Notes: generated from the letters alone by a model not told the origin. Counted from the first letter of the stretch, positions 24,721 to 34,047 are shown. The stretch is 64,000 bases of DNA from CBDBGD01 sp965205235 (GCA_965205235.1 CBDBGD010000007.1:124001-188000); one strand, 5' to 3'. Numbers and translations are program-made.

Positions 24721-25212
24721 ATGAACGCTGGCAACCGTGCTCCATATCACGACGGTCCTTTCCTGCTATGTGCCGTTCTCTGCGAGCGCGTGCTTGAGGA
24801 GAGAGACGGAGTGAAGACCGCGGTTCGCATCGTAGACCGAGTAGTCCGCACAACCGTTGGCCGGGAGCCACTTGGGGAGATGGCTCCATTTCAACATGAC
24901 CTCTATCTTCTCGTCCGTCTTAAGTCGGGTACGGCAAGAGGCAACATGCCGTTCGAGATACGTCTTGAAAAGCCGAACGGAGAGAGCGACTCATTAGCGC
25001 AAATCAACCCCTTTTTCGAGGGTGGGCCGGACAGAGGGGTGGAAATCGTAGCGCCAATGCAGCTAGAGTTCGCACTCACTGGTCTCTACTGGCTTGACAT
25101 CATCTTGGGCGACGTCCGCATAACGCGGGTGCCGCTACAGATAATCCACAATCCGGTCAACAGGCCACAACAACCGGGAGGCGATACTCCTCAAAGGCCC
25201 CCAAACTCCTGA
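24721..25212 (+). CDS. DUF6941-like protein of unknown function
   Basis: 163 residues from ATG 24721. The sequence (PFLLCAVLCERVLEERDGVK, then FEIRLEKPNGES and LYWLDIILGDVRITRVPLQI) has the all-beta layout of small DUF6941-type proteins, in which an N-terminal strand ending in FLLCE-like residues is followed by a ligand-binding-like sandwich. Role unknown. Its 3' end overlaps the convergent gene at 25157-25522 by 56 bases. Confidence 0.6.
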   Translation: MNAGNRAPYHDGPFLLCAVLCERVLEERDGVKTAVRIVDRVVRTTVGREPLGEMAPFQHDLYLLVRLKSGTARGNMPFEIRLEKPNGESDSLAQINPFFEGGPDRGVEIVAPMQLEFALTGLYWLDIILGDVRITRVPLQIIHNPVNRPQQPGGDTPQRPPNS

Positions 25213-25522
25213 GTGGCACTGTGACACTCGCACCAACGGCCGCCTCACTTGTGGAATAGGGTACCGCCGTGGTTGGCTGTCCCACGACCGACTCTATTGT
25301 GGTCAAGTTACGAAGCATCGCCTCAAGAGACTCCCTTAGCTCAGCCTCCGAAACCACAGACTCGCCGTACTGGATCAGTAGAGCATCCAGCTCGTCACTG
25401 TGAGTTCGCAATTCCTCATCAACATCCTGTTGGAGGTGGGCGACTATCCAGAGCTCAAGGTCATCAAGACCAGCGCGATGCTCCTGAACAGCCACTAGTA
25501 TCTCAATGAGGTCCCTATGCAT
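25157..25522 (-). CDS. Hypothetical helical protein
   Basis: 121 residues from ATG 25522 (AGGAG nine bases upstream). Residues 1-80 are acidic and helical (DLIEILVAVQEHRAGLDDLE, VSEAELRESLEAMLRNL), the tail is beta-like. Family not recognised. It overlaps the convergent DUF6941-like gene at its 3' end, and its start codon abuts the divergent gene at 25521. Confidence 0.55.
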   Translation of the reverse strand: MHRDLIEILVAVQEHRAGLDDLELWIVAHLQQDVDEELRTHSDELDALLIQYGESVVSEAELRESLEAMLRNLTTIESVVGQPTTAVPYSTSEAAVGASVTVPLRSLGAFEEYRLPVVVAC

Positions 25523-25841
25523 GATGCCCACTCCTGAACACGTTTCGCCTCAAATCATACGGGCTGCATACAACTGTAGTGAGTATGCAGCAGCAGTTGC
25601 CCAAGGTCAACTTCGGTGCAAACTCCTCCGCGAAAGTCATCTTAAGGACCCAGCTTCCCGAGGGCAACCATTCTGCACTCGTAGCCAAGTCATTCGCTAC
25701 TTTGACATTCGTGGCTGCATTGCCGTGGAAGTTCACCAGTACCTGCGACCCGATGGTTCCATTGCTGGTAGGCCAGACCCCAAGCGCCTGTTCCTAGGGG
25801 AGCGCATTCTCGTCTCCCGCCAGGAGACTGCTCCTAAGTAG
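25521..25841 (+). CDS. Hypothetical protein
   Basis: 106 residues. ATG 25521 has GAGG eight bases upstream; ATG 25506 or 25524 are alternatives. The sequence is compact and protein-like (FCTRSQVIRYFDIRGCIAVE, VHQYLRPDGSIAGRPDPKRL). It is followed by ~500 bases and then the Mod gene on the same strand. Its divergent neighbour's start codon overlaps, so one of the two starts is probably further in. Confidence 0.55.
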   Translation: MMPTPEHVSPQIIRAAYNCSEYAAAVAQGQLRCKLLRESHLKDPASRGQPFCTRSQVIRYFDIRGCIAVEVHQYLRPDGSIAGRPDPKRLFLGERILVSRQETAPK

Positions 25842-26345
25842 CCAGCAATTGCAGATCCCCCAAGATTCTCTTCCTTCTGTACGGCTTGGTTACGGTGAGG
25901 GATTTCTAGGGACCGCAGTGCGCGCGCAAGTGGCCGACTTGGGATGGGTTTCGTCCTGATCGGCTTTGTTTTCTTCGTCCTCATTGGAGGCGGCCATCGT
26001 GAGGACCGTTTCGGGCTTCGACCGCAACGCTCGGGTCCTCCACGTCGCGCATCAGGTATGACCCCTCTTGCCACAGAACAGCTCGCTGCTGCAATAGTAC
26101 GCTCAACAAGGGCTCTAGCAACAGAGCCAGCCAGTAGATCACTATAGCCGGTCAAATTCGAGTGGTCACGTCTGGAAACCGCTGATCGGACTGAAATCAC
26201 TTCATTGGGGCATTCACTCATGACTGAAAGGGGACAGCGGCGTCGAAGACCACATATAATGCCATCGGTGGCTAGCCAATGGAAGGCTAAGGCGTTACCA
26301 GTGCCTGCTGCCGAATGATCGACACCCATAGGTAGGAATCGCGCC
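25842..26345. other. Gene-free region upstream of mod
   Basis: No convincing coding region on either strand. Probably contains the promoter of the Mod/Res operon; AGGAATCGCGCC precedes the Mod ATG. Confidence 0.5.
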
Positions 26346-29228
26346 ATGACCACTGCAGGCCAAGGAACCTCAACGAACCTAGCCAAGTTTCAAAGCCTGC
26401 TACGCGAGCTGTTCCAGTTCGATTGCGCTGACCTCGACTTTGGCATCTACCGCATCATGAACCACAAGCGTGATGCAGTGGAGCGATTCATAGCAGAGCA
26501 ACTCCCTGAATTCGTCACCGCAGAGCTGGACCGCGGCCCGCTGGCCCATCAAGCCCAGGCTGCCACGAAGTTGGCTCGAGCACGGCAAGAACTGATCGAG
26601 TTAGCCGATTCCATGGGCGAGGCAGCGTTCGACGTGCACGGTGAGCTGACGGAGAGATACAAGACGGTGCCAGCCAGCAAGGACTACAGAGAAGCCCAGT
26701 ACCGAGCGACCGACAGCAGCCGCAGCCGGGACGCGGTCGAGGCAGCCATCTACAATCACCTCTTTTCTTTCTTCAGCAGTCACTACGAGGACGGTGACTT
26801 CATCTCCAAGCGCCGCTACTCACGCAACCGACATTACGCTATTCCCTACAACGGTGAGGAGGTCTATCTCCATTGGGCTAACAGAGACCAGTACTACGTC
26901 AAGACCGATGAACACTTTCGCAATTACGATTGGAAGGCGCCCAACGGCATAACCGTCCACTTCCGCCTCAGGAACGCCGACGTAGAGCAGAATAACGTAA
27001 AGGGCAACCGACGATTCTTCATTCCCCTAGTCTCGCAAATGGAGTGCGACGCTGGCAGTAGTTCACTCACCATCCCCTTCGAGTATCGCCCGCTGTCCCC
27101 CAGTGAAGGCGTCGCCTACGGCAAAACCCGTCAGCAAGACAAGATCGTGGAGCAGGCAACCTCTGTAATCCCCCAGCAACTGCGTGACCACGATCAGGCT
27201 TTGGCTGCGCTAGCCGGCGATGCGGATAACCCAGTCAGCCGCCTTGAGCATCACTTGCGCCGATATGTCCGACGGAATAACTCAGACTTCTTCATCCACA
27301 AGGACTTGGCTGGATTTCTTAACCGTGAACTGGACTTCTACCTAAAGAACGAGGTCCTGAACCTCGACAACCTAGCTGTGGCGGGATGGGAGCTGTCCGA
27401 GGGATGGTTCCAGCAGATGCGCCTGACCAAAGCCGTAGGCAGCAAGATCATCGATTTCTTGGCTCAAATCGAAGACTTCCAGAAGATGCTTTGGGAGAAG
27501 CGCAAATTCGTCACCGAAGCCCAGTACTGCATCACCCTGGGGAACATAGAAGCCACGTTCTACCCTGACATCCTGTCCAATGACTCGCAGTGGGACGAAT
27601 GGCGGGACCTGTTCAGTGTTGATGGCAGCGACCGGAGCGAGGGATTCCTGTCGTCCCATCCCACGCTGGTGCTTGATACGAGACACTTTCAAGCGGGAGT
27701 TGTTGACCGTCTACTGGCGTCGTTCGGAAACTTGGACGATTACACCGATGGACTGCTTGTTCATGCTGAGAATTGGCAGGCCTTGCACCTCTTGGAAGAA
27801 AGATACCGAGGCGCGATTCGTTGCACTTATGTTGATCCTCCATTTAACACGGATGACTCTCAGTTCGTGTTCAAGGATACCTACCGTAACTCAACATGGC
27901 TTTCGCTCCTGCATGATCGATTGCAGATGGGGAAGAGACTTTGTACTGATGATGGAACATGCTATCTGCACCTCGACCATAATTCCAATTTCTATGGCCG
28001 GATGCTCACTGATCGGGTGTTCGGAGCAGATTGTCTATTGAACGAGGTTACCTGGCGCATCGGATGGGTATCTGGCTATAAGACAGCGGCCGCAAGATAC
28101 GTTCGGAACCACGAGACTATATTCGTATGTGGACACCGCCCTCAACCCTATTTCAACAAGGACAAGGCCAGAATACCCTACCAAGCTTTTGATGAAAAAA
28201 CTGTCGCAAAGGAAATCGCCGGCATAAAGGCAGCATGGGGCTTGGAAGATAGTGGTCCACTGCAACTCAAGCTCGTGTTTAAGGACGCCCATGGCAATGT
28301 TTACAAAACAGGCCTAAGCGAAGGGCCTGGGAGATACAACATTGAAGACACTTGGAACAGCAACGAATATGAAGAGCTTCATTCGAACAAGATCAAACGA
28401 AACGCAGCAGAATACACGCCCAACGGTTCGGAGATCACGCAAAAGCCAGAGCAATTGCTTCGCAGGGCAATTGAGGTGTCATCAGAAAAGGGTGATATCG
28501 TCTTGGATTACTTTGCGGGCAGCGGTACGACCCCGGCAGTGGCCATGAAGCTAGGGAGAAGATTCCTGGCTATCGAGATGGGGCAGTACTTCGATACGGA
28601 CATGCTGTGGCGGCTGAAACAGGTCTTGTTCGGAAAAGAAGTAGGCATCAGCAGGCAAACCCAGTATAAGGGCGGCGGGATGTTCAAGTACATCCGCCTA
28701 GAGTCCTATGAGGATGCGCTGGACAGCATTCAGTTTGAGGATCCCGCCGGCCAGCTGCGCTTGGCGGAGCCATCGGAGGAATACCTGCTGAAGTACATGC
28801 TGCCGTGGGAGACCAGGGACAGCGATACCCTGCTCAACGCTGCCCGATTGGCCAGCCCCTTCTCCTATCGACTGCGGATCCATGCCAATGGCGTGAAGCG
28901 AGAGCGGACAGTGGACCTGCCAGAGACGTTCAACTACTTGTTGGGGCTAAAGGTTCGGAAGCGACAGGTGTTCGACGACGATGGGCGACGATACTTGGTA
29001 TTCCAAGGGGAAACCCGGGACGCTCCTGGTCGTCACGTCGCCATCATCTGGCGCGAGACCGAGAACTGGACGGACGCGGATTTCGCACGGGACCGGGACT
29101 TCGTCGTCGAGCATAACCTGACCGGAGACGCCGATACCGTTTACATCAACGGAGACTCGGCCATCCCCGGGGCCAGGCCCATCGAGCCGATGTTCAAGGC
29201 GCGCATGTTCGCCAGTGTGAAGGCCTAG
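26346..29228 (+). CDS. Type III-like R-M modification methyltransferase (Mod)
   Basis: 960 residues. The beta-class N6-adenine/N4-cytosine methyltransferase order is clear: DPPFNTDD (motif IV) near residue 496, then FAGSGTTPAVAM (motif I) near 722. A long N-terminal region of ~450 residues precedes the catalytic core, longer than in classic EcoP15I-type Mod, and a C-terminal ~200-residue domain follows motif I. It should methylate one adenine in the target site and supply specificity to Res. Res starts 27 bases downstream on the same strand. It is located in the integrative element near the integrase end. Confidence 0.9.
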   Translation: MTTAGQGTSTNLAKFQSLLRELFQFDCADLDFGIYRIMNHKRDAVERFIAEQLPEFVTAELDRGPLAHQAQAATKLARARQELIELADSMGEAAFDVHGELTERYKTVPASKDYREAQYRATDSSRSRDAVEAAIYNHLFSFFSSHYEDGDFISKRRYSRNRHYAIPYNGEEVYLHWANRDQYYVKTDEHFRNYDWKAPNGITVHFRLRNADVEQNNVKGNRRFFIPLVSQMECDAGSSSLTIPFEYRPLSPSEGVAYGKTRQQDKIVEQATSVIPQQLRDHDQALAALAGDADNPVSRLEHHLRRYVRRNNSDFFIHKDLAGFLNRELDFYLKNEVLNLDNLAVAGWELSEGWFQQMRLTKAVGSKIIDFLAQIEDFQKMLWEKRKFVTEAQYCITLGNIEATFYPDILSNDSQWDEWRDLFSVDGSDRSEGFLSSHPTLVLDTRHFQAGVVDRLLASFGNLDDYTDGLLVHAENWQALHLLEERYRGAIRCTYVDPPFNTDDSQFVFKDTYRNSTWLSLLHDRLQMGKRLCTDDGTCYLHLDHNSNFYGRMLTDRVFGADCLLNEVTWRIGWVSGYKTAAARYVRNHETIFVCGHRPQPYFNKDKARIPYQAFDEKTVAKEIAGIKAAWGLEDSGPLQLKLVFKDAHGNVYKTGLSEGPGRYNIEDTWNSNEYEELHSNKIKRNAAEYTPNGSEITQKPEQLLRRAIEVSSEKGDIVLDYFAGSGTTPAVAMKLGRRFLAIEMGQYFDTDMLWRLKQVLFGKEVGISRQTQYKGGGMFKYIRLESYEDALDSIQFEDPAGQLRLAEPSEEYLLKYMLPWETRDSDTLLNAARLASPFSYRLRIHANGVKRERTVDLPETFNYLLGLKVRKRQVFDDDGRRYLVFQGETRDAPGRHVAIIWRETENWTDADFARDRDFVVEHNLTGDADTVYINGDSAIPGARPIEPMFKARMFASVKA

Positions 29229-29254
29229 AAGGAGTCTAGCCGCAGGAGAGGATT

Positions 29255-32200
29255 GTGCCGCCTCGCCGCCGTCCAGATCGTGGCGCTACGCCAACCACAA
29301 CCATCAGGGGCTACGCCCGACTAGAACGTCAACTCTCGCTCCTAGGCTGGTTGCATCATCAATTGGGCTACGAGACAACGGCAGACCTACTCCAAGACAT
29401 CAAGTCGACCGACGAAGGATTTGACGAGGAGGGGCGTAGCTACATATCTGTCCAACTAGGAACCCGATCTCGCCAGATGCATGGCCTGACGACAGCAGAG
29501 CTGCAACGCTACGACGACAACATCCACAAGCACCTGGCAGAAATGAACGACGGTCGACTCGAACCCATCACCCTACGATATTTCCAGTATCTGGCGGCCC
29601 TCTATTCCGAGATCTATCTGGATTGGTACTTCAACCGAACCAGCCTGTTGACCTCTCTAAACGCTTTCGTCGTGCAGCACAACTCCAGTTGCGCCCCCGA
29701 CCAGCGATGGGACCAGTTCACGCCGGAAGACCTGTCCAAGCTGGCCTTCTGGATGGCGACTGGCGGTGGCAAGACCCTGTTGCTCCACCTGCACTACCGC
29801 CAGTTCATGCACTACAACCGGGAGCCTCTGGACAACATCCTGCTGATCACCCCCAACGAAGGTTTGAGCGAGCAGCACCTTGAAGAGCTCCGAGCTTCCA
29901 ACATCCCCGCGGCGCGTTTCGATATCAATGAAGGGGGAACTCTGCTGAGTCAATCAGGTGCCGTGAGGGTTACGGAGATTACCAAGCTGGTTATGGAAAA
30001 GAAGGGCGAAGGCGAGAGCATCCCCGTGGAGGCCTTGGCAGGACGCAACCTCATCTTCGTAGACGAAGGGCACAAGGGGTCAGGGTCCGAAGCTCAGGCA
30101 TGGAGAACCGTGCGCAGCGCCCTAGCTCGGGAGGGGTTCACTTTCGAATACAGCGCCACCTTCGGCCAAGCGGTAGCGGCGGCCAAGAGTGAAGCCCTCC
30201 TCGCAGAATACGGCAAGGCCATCGCCTTCGATTACTCCTACCGCCATTTCTACAACGACGGCTACGGTAAGGACTTCAGCATACTCAACCTACAGCAGGA
30301 CAACACTCCTGAGCAGACGGATGTCCTACTCATGGCCAACCTGCTCTCCTTCTACGAACAACAGCTTGTCTTTGCCGAGCAGGAGCACGCTCTCAAGCCG
30401 TACAGTCTATCCAGGCCCCTATGGACCTTTGTGGGAAGCACCGTCAACAAGAGCGATTCTCGGCGCAGCGACATCCTCCTGGTCGTGCGGTTCTTACACC
30501 GTGTTCTGAGCAGACCCAGGTGGGCAACAGGGTTAGTCGACAGCTTGTTGAACGGTCAATCCGGTCTGCGTAGCCCTAGTGATGACCGGGACATCTTCGC
30601 CGGCAAGTTCGCTTTCCTCCGGCTCCGAGGCAGGGACGCTGCCGATGTCTACGCGGACGCGCTGTCAATGGTGATGCACGCCGGCGCTGGCGGGGGGCTG
30701 CAGCTGTCCGACCTGCGCGGAGCCGATGGCGAGCTGGGGCTGAAAGCCGACGGGAGCGACGCGTATTTCGGTGTCATCAACATCGGCGACACTGCCGAAT
30801 TCAAGCGGCTGGTGGAGAGCGATGCCCCTGGCGTCGCGATCGTGGAGGACGCTCTGCATGGGTCTCTATTCGGCCGCATCAACGATCCGGACTCAACCGT
30901 TGAGGTGTTGGCCGGCGCCCGCAAATTCATCGAAGGCTGGAACTCCTGGCGAGTGTCCAACATGGGCCTACTGAATATCGGGCAGAGCGAAGGATCGCAG
31001 ATCATCCAGCTGTTCGGACGGGGCGTACGCCTGCGGGGCCGGGACATGTCGCTCAAACGCAGCTCAGCCTTGAACGACGGCCCACACCCTGATCATATCC
31101 GGCTTCTCGAGACACTGAACATCTTCGCCTTACGGGCGAACTACATGGCGCAGTTTCGAGACTATCTGGAAAGCGAGGGAATTAGCACCCAGGAAGTGGT
31201 GGACCTCCCGCTCTTCATCCAGCCTAATCGTGACTTCCTGAACAAGGGACTGGTCATTCCTCGACTCGACGAAGGCAAAGTGTTCTCGGGCCAAGAGACC
31301 GTGCTGTTGGAATACAACCCCGAACTTGCACCGGTCTCAGTAGCGATGTCAGCCACTGTCCAGCAGATAGAAAGCGGACCAGACGGACTTGCGACCGCGG
31401 GTGCCAGATCAGGCGGTCTGCGGACGATACCGCCGGAGAGTCTGAACCTCGTGGACTGGAACGACGCTTACCTGAAGCTGCTGGAGTACAAGGAAACCAG
31501 AGGATTCAGCAATCTGCTGGTTCGGCCAACACTATTGCGACCCATCCTGGAAGCTAAAGACGCGGCGTATCTGCTTGAGGCGGAGGATTCTGTTGTCAGG
31601 CCCAGGGATGAAAAAGATCGGCAAAGGCTGAGGGAGGCCGTCACCAGCATACTGCGAAGGTACGCCGATAGACTGTACCGGCGCCGCCAGGCCCAGTGGG
31701 AGTCAAAGAACCTGACCTACCGCCAGTTGGACGACTCTGACGAGAATTTCCGGTTCAACATGGTAGGAGATGGCGATGCCGGGCAGTACATCGTCAAGGT
31801 CCCAAGGGCTAAGGCGGACTTGGTCAAGGGGATTGAGCAGTTACTCAAAGACTGCAACGCCCTGTACCGGGAAGACCAAGGGGACTTGCCGCGCATCCAC
31901 TTCGACCGCCATCTGTACCAGCCGCTGCTTGTCGAGGACGACGGAGTAACTTCATCCCCACCCGGTTTGCAGCCCAGCGAACGCCAGTTCGTTGCTGACC
32001 TAAAGAGTTACTGCGCGAGTACTCCAGCAGCGCTTGCGGACGGCGCCGAGTTATTCCTACTGCGCAACCTTACCAGAGGCAAGGGCGTGAGTTTCTTCGA
32101 CAGCAGCGGGTTTTACCCTGACTTCATCCTCTGGATCAAGCACCGGAACGCTCAACGAATAGTGTTCATAGATCCTCACGGCATGCGCCAAGCACGAGCC

Positions 32201-32446
32201 TACAAAAATGACGATAGGGCCCGCCTCCATGAGCGGCTACCCGAATTGAGTCGGGAGATCGCCAGGCGTTCGGGCAATGCGAAAGTTCAACTCGATTCCT
32301 TCCTCGTCTCCGCGACCAAGTACGAGGACTTACGCGAGAACTACGACAACGGGACGTGGTGCAGGGACGACTTCACTGACAAGCACATTCTCTTCCAAGA
32401 GCCTGGGCAGACCCCTCACTACATAGAGCAAATCCTCCGGCGCTGA
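29255..32446 (+). CDS. Type III-like restriction subunit (Res), SF2 helicase-nuclease
   Basis: 1063 residues from GTG 29255 (AGGAGAGGATT just before). Walker A ATGGGKTLLLHLHY near 168, DEGHKG (motif II) near 269 and conserved helicase domain 2 (IIQLFGRGVRLRGRD) near 590 show an SF2 translocase. The C-terminus (SSGFYPDFILWIK, then RIVFIDPHGMRQ) has the PD...D/E-x-K-like nuclease core, with His in place of the usual Lys as seen in this Res subgroup. Acts with Mod. Ends 93 bases before the convergent integrase gene. Confidence 0.88.
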   Translation: MPPRRRPDRGATPTTTIRGYARLERQLSLLGWLHHQLGYETTADLLQDIKSTDEGFDEEGRSYISVQLGTRSRQMHGLTTAELQRYDDNIHKHLAEMNDGRLEPITLRYFQYLAALYSEIYLDWYFNRTSLLTSLNAFVVQHNSSCAPDQRWDQFTPEDLSKLAFWMATGGGKTLLLHLHYRQFMHYNREPLDNILLITPNEGLSEQHLEELRASNIPAARFDINEGGTLLSQSGAVRVTEITKLVMEKKGEGESIPVEALAGRNLIFVDEGHKGSGSEAQAWRTVRSALAREGFTFEYSATFGQAVAAAKSEALLAEYGKAIAFDYSYRHFYNDGYGKDFSILNLQQDNTPEQTDVLLMANLLSFYEQQLVFAEQEHALKPYSLSRPLWTFVGSTVNKSDSRRSDILLVVRFLHRVLSRPRWATGLVDSLLNGQSGLRSPSDDRDIFAGKFAFLRLRGRDAADVYADALSMVMHAGAGGGLQLSDLRGADGELGLKADGSDAYFGVINIGDTAEFKRLVESDAPGVAIVEDALHGSLFGRINDPDSTVEVLAGARKFIEGWNSWRVSNMGLLNIGQSEGSQIIQLFGRGVRLRGRDMSLKRSSALNDGPHPDHIRLLETLNIFALRANYMAQFRDYLESEGISTQEVVDLPLFIQPNRDFLNKGLVIPRLDEGKVFSGQETVLLEYNPELAPVSVAMSATVQQIESGPDGLATAGARSGGLRTIPPESLNLVDWNDAYLKLLEYKETRGFSNLLVRPTLLRPILEAKDAAYLLEAEDSVVRPRDEKDRQRLREAVTSILRRYADRLYRRRQAQWESKNLTYRQLDDSDENFRFNMVGDGDAGQYIVKVPRAKADLVKGIEQLLKDCNALYREDQGDLPRIHFDRHLYQPLLVEDDGVTSSPPGLQPSERQFVADLKSYCASTPAALADGAELFLLRNLTRGKGVSFFDSSGFYPDFILWIKHRNAQRIVFIDPHGMRQARAYKNDDRARLHERLPELSREIARRSGNAKVQLDSFLVSATKYEDLRENYDNGTWCRDDFTDKHILFQEPGQTPHYIEQILRR

Positions 32447-32539
32447 AATTCTGACTGCGCTGGTCTCGACGAGCCGAGTCGCAGGGTGGCCGAAATTACG
32501 ACGGCTGGCGATAGGCGACTCTGGCCTTCCCAATGCGGC

Positions 32540-33739
32540 CTAGTGCCGCCGTGCTTCGCCACCGGATTTGCTGGGCTGGATCCCTTGAGGATTGCCGGTC
32601 AGGTAGTCCGCCCACAGCTGCATCAGGGCGCGGCGGCGCTCAAAGAGGTCGGACCTGGCATAGGCCTGCTCAGTCGAGTTGCCCAGTGTATGGGCAAGGG
32701 CAGCCTCTGACACGGCCCAGGGCGTGTCCGTCTGCTCCAGGGTCCAGTTCTTGAAGCTGCTGCGGAACCCGTGCACTGTCGCACGCTCCGCCAATCCAAG
32801 GGACCGCAGCACCTTCGTCAGTGTCATGTCCGACATCGGCGACGCCGGCTTCAGCACCGACGGGAACACCAGGTTCGACTCATCCCGCAGAGCCGATGCC
32901 TCTCTGAGAACATCAAGCGCCTGCCTGCTCAGAGGCACGCGATGCTCCATGCCGACCTTCATCCGTTGGCCCGGTATGCGCCAGACGCGGCCTTGGATGT
33001 CGACCTCGTTCCACGTTGCGCCCCTCGCCTCACCGGAGCGGGCGGCTGTGAGCACGAGGAACCGTAAACACAGCTTGGCTGCAATGGAGGCCTGAGACGA
33101 GCCCACGGTCTCCAGGGACGCGCCGACCTCTTGGTAGGGCAGTGCCCTGAGATGGGCCTTCACCTTCGGCATCGGGGGCAATGCACCTTCGATGGCCTCA
33201 CCGGCGGGATTGGTCTCCACGAAGCCATGGGCCATAGCCCAGCGGAAGACCGTCCGCATCCGCTGACGCACCCGCCGGGCTGTTTCCGGCCGAGTCGTCC
33301 AAATCGGAGTGAGGACGCTCAACACATCCCCGCGGTCTATCCGGTCCAGCAAGGTGTTGCCCAACGTTGGCATAGCGTGGCGCTCCAGGGTCTGCATCCA
33401 GCTTGCGATGTGACTGGCGTTGCGCCAGCGGGGCCTATTCGCCTCGTGGACGGCATGGGCAGCCTCTCTGAATGTAGGCATCGCAGGCGCCCGCTTCTCG
33501 GCCAGGGGATCGCGGCCTTCGGCAACGGTCGCTCGAATGCCCGTCGTCTTCTCTCGAGCCTGCGCCAAGGTGACCGAGGGGAACGCGCCCAAGCCGATGT
33601 CTCGCCGGCGTCCGTCGACGGTGATGCGCAGCACCCAGGACTTGCTTCCCGTCTTGCCGATGTAGAGGTGGAGGCCGCCACCATCGGAGTGCCGACCCGG
33701 TTCCCTGAGGGCTCTGACCCGCGTCGCCGAGAGTGCCAT
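32540..33739 (-). CDS. P4-type tyrosine integrase
   Basis: 399 residues from ATG 33739, which has GGAGGGA directly upstream; the frame stays open to 33826. The N-terminal DUF4102-type arm-binding domain (ATRVRALREPGRHSDGGGLH, then GLGAFPSVTLAQAR) is followed by a core-binding domain and the catalytic domain with Arg in TAARSGEARGATW, Lys in GQRMKVGMEHRVP, HxxR in VHGFRSSF, the late His in LAHTLGN and Tyr in EQAYARSDLF. All catalytic residues are present. It sits beside tRNA-Ala, its target. The candidate arm boxes lie 24-43 bases before its start, so it may repress itself. Confidence 0.96.
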   Translation of the reverse strand: MALSATRVRALREPGRHSDGGGLHLYIGKTGSKSWVLRITVDGRRRDIGLGAFPSVTLAQAREKTTGIRATVAEGRDPLAEKRAPAMPTFREAAHAVHEANRPRWRNASHIASWMQTLERHAMPTLGNTLLDRIDRGDVLSVLTPIWTTRPETARRVRQRMRTVFRWAMAHGFVETNPAGEAIEGALPPMPKVKAHLRALPYQEVGASLETVGSSQASIAAKLCLRFLVLTAARSGEARGATWNEVDIQGRVWRIPGQRMKVGMEHRVPLSRQALDVLREASALRDESNLVFPSVLKPASPMSDMTLTKVLRSLGLAERATVHGFRSSFKNWTLEQTDTPWAVSEAALAHTLGNSTEQAYARSDLFERRRALMQLWADYLTGNPQGIQPSKSGGEARRH

Positions 33740-33762
33740 GAAGTCCCTCCGCAGCCATTCCA

Positions 33763-33782
33763 TTCCCACACATATTCCCACA
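33763..33782. promoter_or_regulatory. Paired TTCCCACA boxes, candidate integrase arm sites (right end)
   Basis: TTCCCACA at 33763-33770 and 33775-33782, same orientation and 12-base spacing as the left pair at 11055-11074. They lie between the attachment repeat and the integrase start. Confidence 0.6.
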
Positions 33783-33877
33783 ATTGTGGCGAGATAGCAA
33801 GAGAAAGATGGGGTACGGCTGGGCATCGAATCGGGGTGATTTAGCTACGAATCAGGGGTATTTTGGGGCATCAAGAG

Positions 33878-33920
33878 GACGGGGGCGGAGGGTGTGGTGG
33901 TGGAGATGGGGGGACTCGAA
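33878..33920. repeat. Right attachment repeat overlapping tRNA-Ala 3' end
   Basis: Partner of 10979-11021, 42/43 identical. Bases 33898-33920 are the 3' end of the tRNA-Ala gene including CCA; 33878-33897 lie downstream of it. Confidence 0.92.
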
Positions 33921-33973
33921 CCCCCGACCCCCTCAATGCCATTGAGGTGCTCTCCCAACTGAGCTACATCCCC
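33898..33973 (-). tRNA. tRNA-Ala (anticodon GGC)
   Basis: The 76-base minus-strand sequence folds as a full cloverleaf. Acceptor GGGGATG pairs with CATCTCC, including the G3-U70 pair that defines alanine. The D arm is GCTCAGTTGGGAGAGC, the anticodon stem CCTCA/TGAGG encloses loop ATGGCAT (anticodon GGC), the T arm is GGGGGTTCGAGTCCCCC, and discriminator A and encoded CCA follow. It is the insertion site of the integrative element, whose right attachment repeat restores its 3' end. Confidence 0.97.
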
Positions 33974-34047
33974 ACGTACGGGCTACTATAGCAAAGCGGC
34001 CGCCGCGGTCGCAACGGCGAGGGACCTGTGCGCGCGGGCGGTGAGCG

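Larger units (their letters stand above)
10979..33920. mobile_element. 22.9 kb integrative element in tRNA-Ala, carrying CBASS and type III-like R-M
   Basis: Bounded by a 43-bp direct repeat (10979-11021 and 33878-33920, one mismatch). The right copy covers the 3' end of tRNA-Ala, the classic site of tyrosine integrases. The P4-type integrase gene lies at that end. Two TTCCCACA boxes, each pair 12 bases apart, lie 34 bases inside the left repeat and just upstream of the integrase, as integrase arm sites would. An AlpA-type regulator lies at 24016. Cargo: the CD-NTase/QueC/TGT operon, several hypothetical genes and a Mod/Res pair. No conjugation or packaging genes were recognised, so movement probably depends on a helper. 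Confidence 0.9.

Noticed and set aside
25733..26386. 217-residue minus-strand frame before mod
   Set aside because: Overlaps the hypothetical gene ending 25841 and the Mod start; composition is not protein-like.
26346..32446. BREX or DISARM methylase/helicase
   Set aside because: Only two genes, with Mod/Res domain order and spacing; none of the other BREX or DISARM components occur.
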